From: Clostridia bacterium
GTDB lineage: Bacteria; Bacillota; Clostridia; UBA1381
Direction: 5' to 3'
Assembly (NCBI GenBank): GCA_900751885.1
Contig: CAADTH010000045.1
Location: forward strand, 1-64,000
DNA: 64,000 nucleotides
A program made the position numbers and the translations under genes. Below are positions 1 to 6,588 of this stretch, piece by piece (position 1 is the stretch's first letter; every line of letters begins with the position of its first letter). The notes under the pieces are model-generated. The model had not been told where the DNA came from. It worked only from the letters and a program-made list of their open reading frames with translations, and made no database searches.

Positions 1-213
1 CTAAATAGTACCATAACATAAAATTTTAGGAGGATAAAAGATGGCAAAACAAATCCATATGCGCCGCTTTGCCCTGGTGTCCGTATCGGTAATCGCCGGA
101 TTGCACAGCATTTTCCACTCATCCCAGTGCTTTGATATCCACTCGACCAGTCTTTTCATCTCTTCATTTTGTCTTTCCTGTTTTTCTGTTCGCATATGGA
201 TTTGTGTTGCCAT
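1..213 (-). CDS. Small charged protein inside the inverted repeat (hypothetical)
   Basis: A 70-residue frame starts in the right arm behind AGGAGG and ends at a TAG at base 3. Residues 9-52 are rich in Glu, Lys, Arg and Trp and look like an amphipathic helical protein. The opposite-strand frame over the same DNA (41-253) is Ser/Cys/Phe-rich and looks like a shadow, so the minus frame is the better candidate. The last 18 residues come from antisense repeat sequence. The family is not recognised. A neighbouring XRE regulator and operator palindromes suggest a regulated gene of a mobile element. Confidence 0.4.
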   Translation of the reverse strand: MATQIHMRTEKQERQNEEMKRLVEWISKHWDEWKMLCNPAITDTDTRAKRRIWICFAIFYPPKILCYGTI

Positions 214-253
214 CTTTTATCCTCCTAAAATTTTATGTTATGGTACTATTTAG
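1..253. repeat. Long inverted repeat around a small reading frame
   Basis: Bases 1-63 and 191-253 are reverse complements with one mismatch, separated by 127 bases. Each arm carries an AGGAGG ribosome binding site and an ATG followed by codons for Met-Ala-(Lys/Thr)-Gln-Ile-His-Met-Arg, both reading inward. Read in antisense, each arm also supplies the C-terminal codons and a TAG stop, so a 70-codon frame is open on both strands. The left arm starts at the window edge and the repeat probably extends beyond it. Possible identities are an invertible segment, a MITE-like element with long terminal repeats, or an assembly palindrome. Confidence 0.85.
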
Positions 254-257
254 TACC
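242..257. promoter_or_regulatory. Operator-like palindrome 1
   Basis: The arms GGTACTA and TAGTACC surround a TT centre, giving a perfect 7+2+7 palindrome at the outer end of the right repeat arm. The same site, cut by the window edge, begins the left arm (bases 1-12). It shares the core ACTA-NN-TAGT with the palindrome at 296-309. It is probably bound by the XRE protein encoded at 331, which is inference. Confidence 0.6.
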
Positions 258-295
258 AATCGTATCATATTTTTATGCTACAATCAATATAAATG

Positions 296-309
296 AGACT
301 ATCTAGTCT
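296..309. promoter_or_regulatory. Operator-like palindrome 2
   Basis: The arms AGACTA and TAGTCT surround a TC centre, a perfect 6+2+6 palindrome just before the ribosome binding site of the XRE gene. It shares the ACTA-NN-TAGT core with the site at 242-257, 54 bases away centre to centre. The position suits autorepression. Confidence 0.6.
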
Positions 310-330
310 AATTTTGGAGGTGTTGTACAA

Positions 331-612
331 ATGACTATGGTACTTCAAGATGAAAACTTAGGCAAAACCATTAAACGCTTACGCAAAAAACATCACTTAT
401 CACAACAGGGTTTAGCAGGAAAACTTCAATTAATGGGTAGCTCTATTTCCCGTAACACGTTGTCAAAAATTGAAACCGGTGTTAGAAACGTAAAAGTCAG
501 TGATTTGATTTTATTATCTGTAGCGTTGGGTGTTGATTTAAACACTTTATTTGCTGATGTAATTCCAGATAAGTATAAAAAACATTTTCATGTCTCTGCC
601 CACCTAGATTGA
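331..612 (+). CDS. XRE-family helix-turn-helix regulator
   Basis: A 93-residue protein with a Cro/CI-type helix-turn-helix over about residues 10-70 (LRKKHHLSQQGLAGKL, then an SRNTLSKIETG recognition segment and an LSVALGVDLNTLF closing helix). It is a single-domain DNA-binding protein of the kind common on integrative elements. The start at 331 follows GGAGG with normal spacing. Two matching palindromes upstream suggest that it represses itself and the small gene in the inverted repeat. The gene is more AT-rich than the housekeeping genes nearby, which suits horizontal origin. No integrase or relaxase is visible, so only the end of the element is inside the window. Confidence 0.8.
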   Translation: MTMVLQDENLGKTIKRLRKKHHLSQQGLAGKLQLMGSSISRNTLSKIETGVRNVKVSDLILLSVALGVDLNTLFADVIPDKYKKHFHVSAHLD

Positions 613-646
613 AACATACGTCATAATCGTGCTCCAATCAAAATTA

Positions 647-813
647 CGGCACGCGTGCCGCACCAATAGATAATGCGAGAGAACAGGTATGTGAGGTTTC
701 CTAAGGGGTGTCCCCTTAGGCGTTCTTCAGCAATTTTGCTTCGCAAAATCGGCTTCGCCACCGGATTTCTTTCCGGTGTTATTACGCCTCTTTTCTTACG
801 GAAGAAAAGAGGC
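647..813. repeat. Run of five palindromes at the element end
   Basis: Five inverted repeats lie in 167 bases: a perfect 14-base palindrome at 647-660; a stem CCTAAGGGG/CCCCTTAGG at 700-720; ATTTTGC/GCAAAAT at 733-749; CACCGGA/TCCGGTG at 759-778; and a perfect 12-bp stem GCCTCTTTTCTT/AAGAAAAGAGGC at 786-813. None has a clear T-tract, so they are not simply terminators. The block from 613 to 923 has no gene. Such clusters are plausible transfer-origin, replication or recombination sites of an integrative element; the exact attachment site cannot be placed from one copy. Confidence 0.7.
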
Positions 814-923
814 TCTGGGCTAGAAAATAGTTAATTAGAAGACCAAACCATAGACGTGGGGCGAAACACCCTGTTATCTATCACTGAACAGGAACCTAAC
901 CAGCAAAGAATAACAGAACCATT

Positions 924-2393
924 TCAAAACATCATCTCTTTTATATAATACTCCTCAAACTGTTTACAGTCGGCAAGCTCAATTACTGTTGCTTTCGCCC
1001 TAATTTCTTCTGCCATCAGAAATAAATCAGGCTCTTTTACCGCGCTCACACTGCCAGAAAGAGCAGCATTTCCACATACGACAATTCTATCTCGCCACGC
1101 ATCCGGCAACAATCCAATCCGAATGGCGCTGTTAAGACTCAAAAAGCTTCCCATTCCTCCCGCAAGGTACACACATTCTACTTCTTCCATTGTATGTCCG
1201 CTCTCCTCCAAAAGCGTCCTTACCCCTGCGGCAATTGCTGCCTTTGCATACTGCACTTGCCGTATATCCTGCTGAGTCAAAGAAACCCGTGGGGTCAGAT
1301 GGACAGTTTGATTCGAAACATACCTGCGAAAGGGCGCGTCCACCTCTATTTTTTCCTTTATCCTTCCGCTCGGGTCCAATATTCCAACTTCCAGCATCTG
1401 CGCGACTGCATCTAACAGTCCAGAACCACAAATTCCCTCTGACGGCTTCTGTCCAATGGTTGTCACCTCTACCATGCCATTTGACAGCTTTACCTTCGAA
1501 ATTGCACCATCCACTCCACTCATGCCACAGGTGATTTGTGCACCCTCAAACGCTGGTCCTGCCGCAACGGATGTGCAGGTGAATCCATGCCTGTTTCCAA
1601 GCACAAGCTCTCCATTTGTGCCGATATCAATGAGAAGACACAGCCTATCCTCCCTGTCCATAGAGCAGGCAAGCATTGCCGCTGTAATGTCCCCTCCCAC
1701 ATACGCCGAAATTGATGGAAGCAGATGAAGCACAATGTCATGCGTGAATCCAATTTCTTTTCCCTGTATTGTTTTTGTACCCAAAAAAGCCGGAGCAAAT
1801 GGTGCTCTGGCAAGACCTGATATATTCTCTCCCAAAAGCAGATGGAGCATTGTCGGATTTCCCACCACCACGACAGTTTCTACCGTCTCTTTGCCTTCTC
1901 TGCACAGCGATTCTATCATACTGTCTAATTGATGTACAATGGCTTCCTGCAATGCTGCCTGTCCATGCTCCAGCGCATATTGAAGCCGAGAGACCACATC
2001 CGCCCCAAAGACTTTTTGTGCGTTTTCCGCGGTGGCTTGACAGGTAACGCTTCCTTTTTGAACAAGCCGTCCTGCTACCGTGGTGGTGCCGAGATCAAAC
2101 GCGATTCCCGTTTTCTCGGATACTTCCCGGCAAGGACGCGAGAGTCCCTCTGCCAAAACAGACGCTCGCGCCATTCGGGGCAGGCTTATGGTGCAGTCTG
2201 TCAAAATAGATGCCTGACAGGCAAGCACCTTTTTCCCATCAAGCAGAACACTGCATTTTCCACAGGTTCCTCTTCCGCCGCACGGCGCACTGATTTCGAT
2301 TTGGTTTCTTTGGAGCAGGGACAGTAGTCTCTCCCCTTTTTGTACTGAAAATGATTTCTTGTTTTCTCCGTCTATGATTGTGACAACCGGCAT
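924..2393 (-). CDS. RACo-like [2Fe-2S] ferredoxin / ASKHA-domain protein (DUF4445)
   Basis: A 489-residue protein. Residues 1-75 are a plant-type [2Fe-2S] ferredoxin domain with CGGRGTCGKC at about 38-47 and the fourth cysteine near 59. Residues 95-485 are an actin/Hsp70-like ATPase domain with GIAFDLGTTTVAG, LLIDIGTNGELV and YLAGGMGSF phosphate and adenosine motifs. Characterised relatives such as RACo use ATP to drive electron transfer that reduces inactive Co(II) corrinoid proteins. This version is shorter than the usual roughly 600 residues, and the linker domain between ferredoxin and ASKHA parts is reduced. No corrinoid or methyltransferase gene is adjacent, so the partner is unknown. 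GGAG precedes the ATG. The mobile-element end lies just downstream, but the C terminus looks complete. Confidence 0.85.
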   Translation of the reverse strand: MPVVTIIDGENKKSFSVQKGERLLSLLQRNQIEISAPCGGRGTCGKCSVLLDGKKVLACQASILTDCTISLPRMARASVLAEGLSRPCREVSEKTGIAFDLGTTTVAGRLVQKGSVTCQATAENAQKVFGADVVSRLQYALEHGQAALQEAIVHQLDSMIESLCREGKETVETVVVVGNPTMLHLLLGENISGLARAPFAPAFLGTKTIQGKEIGFTHDIVLHLLPSISAYVGGDITAAMLACSMDREDRLCLLIDIGTNGELVLGNRHGFTCTSVAAGPAFEGAQITCGMSGVDGAISKVKLSNGMVEVTTIGQKPSEGICGSGLLDAVAQMLEVGILDPSGRIKEKIEVDAPFRRYVSNQTVHLTPRVSLTQQDIRQVQYAKAAIAAGVRTLLEESGHTMEEVECVYLAGGMGSFLSLNSAIRIGLLPDAWRDRIVVCGNAALSGSVSAVKEPDLFLMAEEIRAKATVIELADCKQFEEYYIKEMMF

Positions 2394-2439
2394 GCTTGCT
2401 CTCCTTCTATCTCTCTTGTGATACCGATTTTATCATATC

Positions 2440-3180
2440 TTATTCTGATTCTTGCTCTTTTTTCTTTTCCCTGTCGGCTTCAATCATCTCATACAACTTT
2501 TCGAGCGCGTCGGAAAGTCCTCCAAGCTGGTCAATCAGTCCGCATTTTACCGCACTCTCACCAAACAAAACACTTCCGACATCATTTGCAATCTCATCCG
2601 TTTCCAGCATCAGCTCACGGAATTTTTCGCGAGAGATATTGGAATTTTTGATTACAAAGTTAACGATTCTATCCTGCATCTTTTGAAAATAATCAAAGGT
2701 CTGAATCACACCGATGACTAGTCCATTCATGCGAAGTGGATGAATTGTCATGGTGGCAGATGGTGCAATCAGAGAATGCTTTGCGGAGACTGCAAGCGGC
2801 ACGCCAATGCTATGTCCCCCACCGAGCACCAGCGACACAGTCGGCTTCTGCATTCCTGAAATCATCTCCGCAATCGCAAGCCCTGCCTCCACGTCTCCGC
2901 CGACTGTGTTTAAGATAATCAACAACCCGTCAATATCCGGATTTTCCTCCACTGACACAAGCTGCGGCAGGACATGCTCGTATTTGGTAGTTTTATTCTG
3001 AGGAGGCAGAATTTCATGTCCCTCAATTTGTCCGATGATGGTCAGACAGTGAATATTTCCGCGCGGATTTTTTGTTTCTACGCTTCCCATCTCGGTAATT
3101 TGATTCGTCTCATCATTTTGTGAGTTTCCATTCTCATTTCCATTATCCTGCGCAGTTTCATTTGTGTTATTCTCTTCCAT
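2440..3180 (-). CDS. TepA-like ClpP-fold serine protease
   Basis: A 246-residue protein starting at the ATG at 3180, which has GAAGGGAAG upstream; the longer upstream frame has no such signal. Residues 1-35 are Asn/Glu/Gln-rich and disordered. The rest is a ClpP/crotonase-type fold with the nucleophile-containing GGGHSIG segment and the later TIHPL histidine segment. Relatives are called translocation-enhancing protein TepA in Bacillus and are cytoplasmic or membrane-associated peptidases of unclear substrate. The C terminus is highly charged. It is transcribed divergently from metA. Confidence 0.85.
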   Translation of the reverse strand: MEENNTNETAQDNGNENGNSQNDETNQITEMGSVETKNPRGNIHCLTIIGQIEGHEILPPQNKTTKYEHVLPQLVSVEENPDIDGLLIILNTVGGDVEAGLAIAEMISGMQKPTVSLVLGGGHSIGVPLAVSAKHSLIAPSATMTIHPLRMNGLVIGVIQTFDYFQKMQDRIVNFVIKNSNISREKFRELMLETDEIANDVGSVLFGESAVKCGLIDQLGGLSDALEKLYEMIEADREKKKEQESE

Positions 3181-3239
3181 ATTTTTCTTCCCTTCTTGCT
3201 TATTTGTCTTTATTATTGGCAGAATTACTCGTTTTATGA

Positions 3240-3268
3240 TTGTAAAAATTATTCGGATATGATATACT
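3240..3268 (+). promoter_or_regulatory. metA promoter
   Basis: TTGTAA at 3240-3245 and TATACT at 3263-3268 are 17 bases apart. The transcript leader would be only about 30 bases, so there is no room for an S-box or other SAM riboswitch before metA. Confidence 0.6.
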
Positions 3269-3303
3269 GAAATCTGAATCGTTTCACGTAAGGAGTGTGG
3301 ACT

Positions 3304-4221
3304 ATGCCAATCAAAGTAGCAGATAAGCTCCCGGCAACCAGACAGCTGCGGAGTGAAAATATTTTTGTGATGAGTGAGAAAAAAGCGATGCATCAGGATA
3401 TCCGTCCGCTAAAAATCGCGATTGTGAATCTCATGCCGACAAAAATCACAACGGAGACACAGCTGTTGCGCCTTTTGAGCAACTCTCCCCTGCAGGTGGT
3501 GATTGACTTGATTCAAATGAATTCACACCAATCCAAAAATACCCCAGAGGAGCATTTGTCTACATTCTATAAAACGTTTGACGAAATTAGGGACACAAAA
3601 TATGACGGGATGATTATCACAGGTGCGCCGGTGGAAAACTTGGATTTCTCAGAGGTGGATTATTGGGATGAATTAAAGGAAATCATGGAGTGGTCAAAAA
3701 CACATGTTACCTCTACCTTGCATATCTGCTGGGCTGCACAGGCAGGGCTTTTCTATCACTATGGCGTTCCAAAATATACCTTAGATAAAAAGCTTTCCGG
3801 TGTGTTTTTGCACAAGGTAAACCGCAAAACTGCAAAATTGGTTCGCGGGTTCGACAATGAATTTTACGCGCCGCATTCCCGTTATACAGGTGTACGGACA
3901 GAGGATATCAAAAAAGTGAAGGAGCTCGAAATTTTAGCAGAGTCTAAGGAGGCGGGTCCTTATATCATCTTTACCAAAGGCGGACGGCGGATTTTTGTGA
4001 CCGGTCATTCAGAGTATGACACATTGACGCTTCACGAGGAGTATATGCGTGATTTGGATAGGGGAAAGCATCCCGACATTCCGGCACATTATTATCCGGA
4101 TGATGATCCGAAAAAAACACCGTTGGTTCGCTGGCGGAGCCATGCAAGCCTATTGTTTTCAAATTGGCTCAACTATTTTGTATACCAGATTACACCGTAT
4201 GATATCGACAGCATCAAATAA
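3304..4221 (+). CDS. metA: Homoserine O-acyltransferase (MetA family), predicted acetyl-CoA type
   Basis: A 305-residue MetA-family enzyme that acylates homoserine in methionine biosynthesis. The catalytic cysteine is C142 in HICWAAQAG, and the family signatures RPLKIAIVNLMP and GHSEYD are present. Position 111 (GAPVE) is glutamate. Published work on the Bacillus cereus enzyme showed that Glu111 selects acetyl-CoA while Gly111, as in E. coli, selects succinyl-CoA, so this is predicted to be a homoserine O-acetyltransferase despite the succinyltransferase name usually attached to the family. The ATG at 3304 has AAGGAG upstream; a GTG nine bases earlier is too close to that site. No other methionine genes are adjacent. 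Confidence 0.93.
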   Translation: MPIKVADKLPATRQLRSENIFVMSEKKAMHQDIRPLKIAIVNLMPTKITTETQLLRLLSNSPLQVVIDLIQMNSHQSKNTPEEHLSTFYKTFDEIRDTKYDGMIITGAPVENLDFSEVDYWDELKEIMEWSKTHVTSTLHICWAAQAGLFYHYGVPKYTLDKKLSGVFLHKVNRKTAKLVRGFDNEFYAPHSRYTGVRTEDIKKVKELEILAESKEAGPYIIFTKGGRRIFVTGHSEYDTLTLHEEYMRDLDRGKHPDIPAHYYPDDDPKKTPLVRWRSHASLLFSNWLNYFVYQITPYDIDSIK

Positions 4222-4371
4222 ATTTTGATTCAAGTTGCCTATCGCAAGAAAAGATAGCAGAATATTAAATTTCTGGATTCTTTCAATATTTGTAATGTAC
4301 CCTGTGTATACATTCTGTTTTAAGTATTGAGGGGAAGCTCTCAGTCATCGCACTATCATTCATAAAATTAT

Positions 4372-4418
4372 AACCCCCTCCAAGCTGGTATGGTTATCAT
4401 ATTCGCCTGGAGGGGGTT
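4372..4418. terminator. Convergent terminator between metA and the GH78 gene
   Basis: An 11-bp stem, AACCCCCTCCA/TGGAGGGGGTT, with a 25-base loop. A T-rich stretch follows it on the minus strand (TTATAATTTTA), so it serves mainly the GH78 gene. Bases 4222-4371 show nothing else. Confidence 0.65.
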
Positions 4419-4439
4419 CTGTGCTATTACTATATTCTA

Positions 4440-6407
4440 TCAATCATTGATTGTGATTGTTTCATGTGCCTTCAGTAGATGTTTTTTCGAATGGTATATC
4501 AGCACTCCTCCATCCCTATCGGCTGTAACCTTGAGAACACTGTCTCTCTTCTCTATAGAAACCATACCATTCTTTACCGGAATCTCTGCTTCTACCCATT
4601 GGAAGAAGTCTAACATCGGATGCACCTCAAAGGCTTCATAGCCAGGCGCTGTCGGTCTGATCCCCAAAAAGTATCTGCCGAGCAGATAAATCGGACTTGC
4701 TCCCCATGCATGACATAAGCTCTTTCCATATTTCATTCCATACATTCCAAGCTGCTCCTGCCAAGGAATTCCCACTGTAAACTCTTCCCAGAATGAGGTT
4801 GCTCCCGCATCTATCATTTCACCCCAGTACTCCTTCATACGCTTTATCACAGTATCTGTTTTTCCGATATGGCACAAAGCCTCCAGCTCATAAAATTTGA
4901 AATATGGTGTTTTAATTTGGGTAATCTCATCATTGAGAAGCACATGGTCTATAATTGATTCTCTCTGTTTCTCATCCGCATATCCAAAAAGCAGTGCAAA
5001 AATATTGGCATGTCTTGTCACGTTACGTTTGCCGGATTCAAAACTATCGATAAATGCTCCCTTCTGCTCATCCCAGTAATAATCGTTGATCGACTGCTTC
5101 AGTGTGCCAAACCGCTCGGAATACGCACTGTATTCTTCGCCAATCAGCTTTGCACACTCAATATAAGATTCTATACTTTTCAGAAGCAGCATCTGTTGTG
5201 CACACACAGCCCCTGTCTTATCGATATCCGCCCAATCAATAAAAATCCAGTCCGCGCCTATTTTTCTTGCAAACCCATTGTCATCCAGCCTTGAAATGCA
5301 AAAGTCCATCACAGCCTTCATCCTGTGGAAGATATCTTTGACAAATCCCATATCCCCTGTCATTTCATAGTAGTCATAGACACTGATAAGCCAGTAGAAC
5401 GAATAATCCATAATCGTATTGATATGCTGTTCAACCTCACCCTTGCCACCCAATGCGACAATCGTTCTGCGCGCAATGTCCTCATCAAAAAATAGATACC
5501 GGTTGATAAAATAGCTTTGATAAGAATCGCCAGACCACACCCATCTGTCACGCTTAATGCCGTCGAGATAAAACTCACGGCTGTTGAGTGCAAACGTATC
5601 CGAAGCAATCTCCCATATGCGGTTTATCCTGTCATCCGAGCATTGAAATGTTCCTTTTTGTTTGAACGGCAAATATTCGTAAAATGCCTCAAAAGCAATC
5701 TCGTCCTCACTGACATCAGGTATGTACAAATATCGAAATCCTTTTGCCTCTAAGGTCTGGTCCGTGCTACCTGGTGTAACATGCTCAAACAGATAGCTAA
5801 AATCCGTATCGACTGCTTCCTGTTCCGTTTCACCAAAATAAAGTGATATCTTCTTTTTTAAACGCTTAAATACAATTTTAGCAAACGTCTCCTTTCCAAA
5901 ATCATATAAGACACCGCCATTTTTTGTTGTAATCAAGGCAGGCAATATTTTTTGATATTCGAAATGAAATGTGTCGGGATTTGCAGCTTTATCCGTATAA
6001 AGGTTATTGCATCCAACATGCTTCCACCGTTCATTGTAACAGTCTGCCATCCAGCTTTCATCACTTTTGATGGTATCCCCTTCTACATATGCACTCGGAA
6101 GTCCGCTTAAATTGCTTACAATAATTGTGATATCATATTTGCCTTGTGATAAAGGAATTTTGCTCTCAAACGCATATTTTGTATTTTCTATCTGGACAAA
6201 TCCCACACCGTTTGCTGTCACATAAATTTCTTCTTTCTTGTCAAGCGTAACGGATTTTCTAAATCTTATATTGTGATAATATTCCGGCAGATGCCAAAAT
6301 GCAGGGAATGTAACCTCCCGTTCCATCCTTCTCAGATGCAATTTCAAGCTGTGGTATCGTTCAAAATCACCGTAATACCACATCCATTTACTGATAGTAT
6401 GACTCAT
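4440..6407 (-). CDS. Cytoplasmic alpha-L-rhamnosidase (GH78-like)
   Basis: A 655-residue protein. The centre and C-terminal half form the (alpha/alpha)6 barrel typical of GH78: DGIKRDRWVWSGDSY near residue 285, DWADIDKTG in the middle, and ATSFWEEF near 540, which includes candidate acidic catalytic residues. A beta-sandwich region precedes it and a small beta domain follows it. The protein is shorter than many GH78 enzymes (about 900 residues) and has no signal peptide, so it should act inside the cell on imported rhamnose-containing oligosaccharides from pectin or arabinogalactan. It has its own promoter and sits downstream of the GH115 gene, separated by a terminator. The exact substrate cannot be read from sequence. 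Confidence 0.85.
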   Translation of the reverse strand: MSHTISKWMWYYGDFERYHSLKLHLRRMEREVTFPAFWHLPEYYHNIRFRKSVTLDKKEEIYVTANGVGFVQIENTKYAFESKIPLSQGKYDITIIVSNLSGLPSAYVEGDTIKSDESWMADCYNERWKHVGCNNLYTDKAANPDTFHFEYQKILPALITTKNGGVLYDFGKETFAKIVFKRLKKKISLYFGETEQEAVDTDFSYLFEHVTPGSTDQTLEAKGFRYLYIPDVSEDEIAFEAFYEYLPFKQKGTFQCSDDRINRIWEIASDTFALNSREFYLDGIKRDRWVWSGDSYQSYFINRYLFFDEDIARRTIVALGGKGEVEQHINTIMDYSFYWLISVYDYYEMTGDMGFVKDIFHRMKAVMDFCISRLDDNGFARKIGADWIFIDWADIDKTGAVCAQQMLLLKSIESYIECAKLIGEEYSAYSERFGTLKQSINDYYWDEQKGAFIDSFESGKRNVTRHANIFALLFGYADEKQRESIIDHVLLNDEITQIKTPYFKFYELEALCHIGKTDTVIKRMKEYWGEMIDAGATSFWEEFTVGIPWQEQLGMYGMKYGKSLCHAWGASPIYLLGRYFLGIRPTAPGYEAFEVHPMLDFFQWVEAEIPVKNGMVSIEKRDSVLKVTADRDGGVLIYHSKKHLLKAHETITIND

Positions 6408-6437
6408 TTTCTTTCCTCACAATCTGTTTTTATCACC

Positions 6438-6466
6438 ATTATAGCCCTTTTGCACTGTTCCAGCAA
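6438..6466 (-). promoter_or_regulatory. GH78 gene promoter
   Basis: On the minus strand, TTGCTG (6461-6466) and TATAAT (6438-6443) are 17 bases apart, about 30 bases before the start codon. Confidence 0.75.
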
Positions 6467-6541
6467 TATCATTCCTTGTCATAAACCGCTCATATTTTGA
6501 CATCTTATCTCTTACTTGATGTAGCAAAGGATAGCTACTAA

Positions 6542-6574
6542 AAACACCACGTGAAAAGATTTCACGCGGTGTTT
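6542..6574 (-). terminator. Terminator of the GH115 gene
   Basis: A 15-bp hairpin with one wobble pair, AAACACCaCGTGAAA against TTTCACGcGGTGTTT with a 3-base loop. It is followed on the minus strand by TTTTTAG, right after the GH115 stop codon. Confidence 0.85.
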
Positions 6575-6588
6575 CTTTCATCTGACTG

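Noticed and set aside
41..253. Plus-strand frame across the inverted repeat as a real gene
   Set aside because: Ser/Phe/Cys-rich translation with no family resemblance; the minus frame over the same DNA has a more natural composition.
1190..2327. Several plus-strand frames inside the RACo-like gene
   Set aside because: They are antisense shadows of a clear ferredoxin/ASKHA coding sequence and lack ribosome binding sites.
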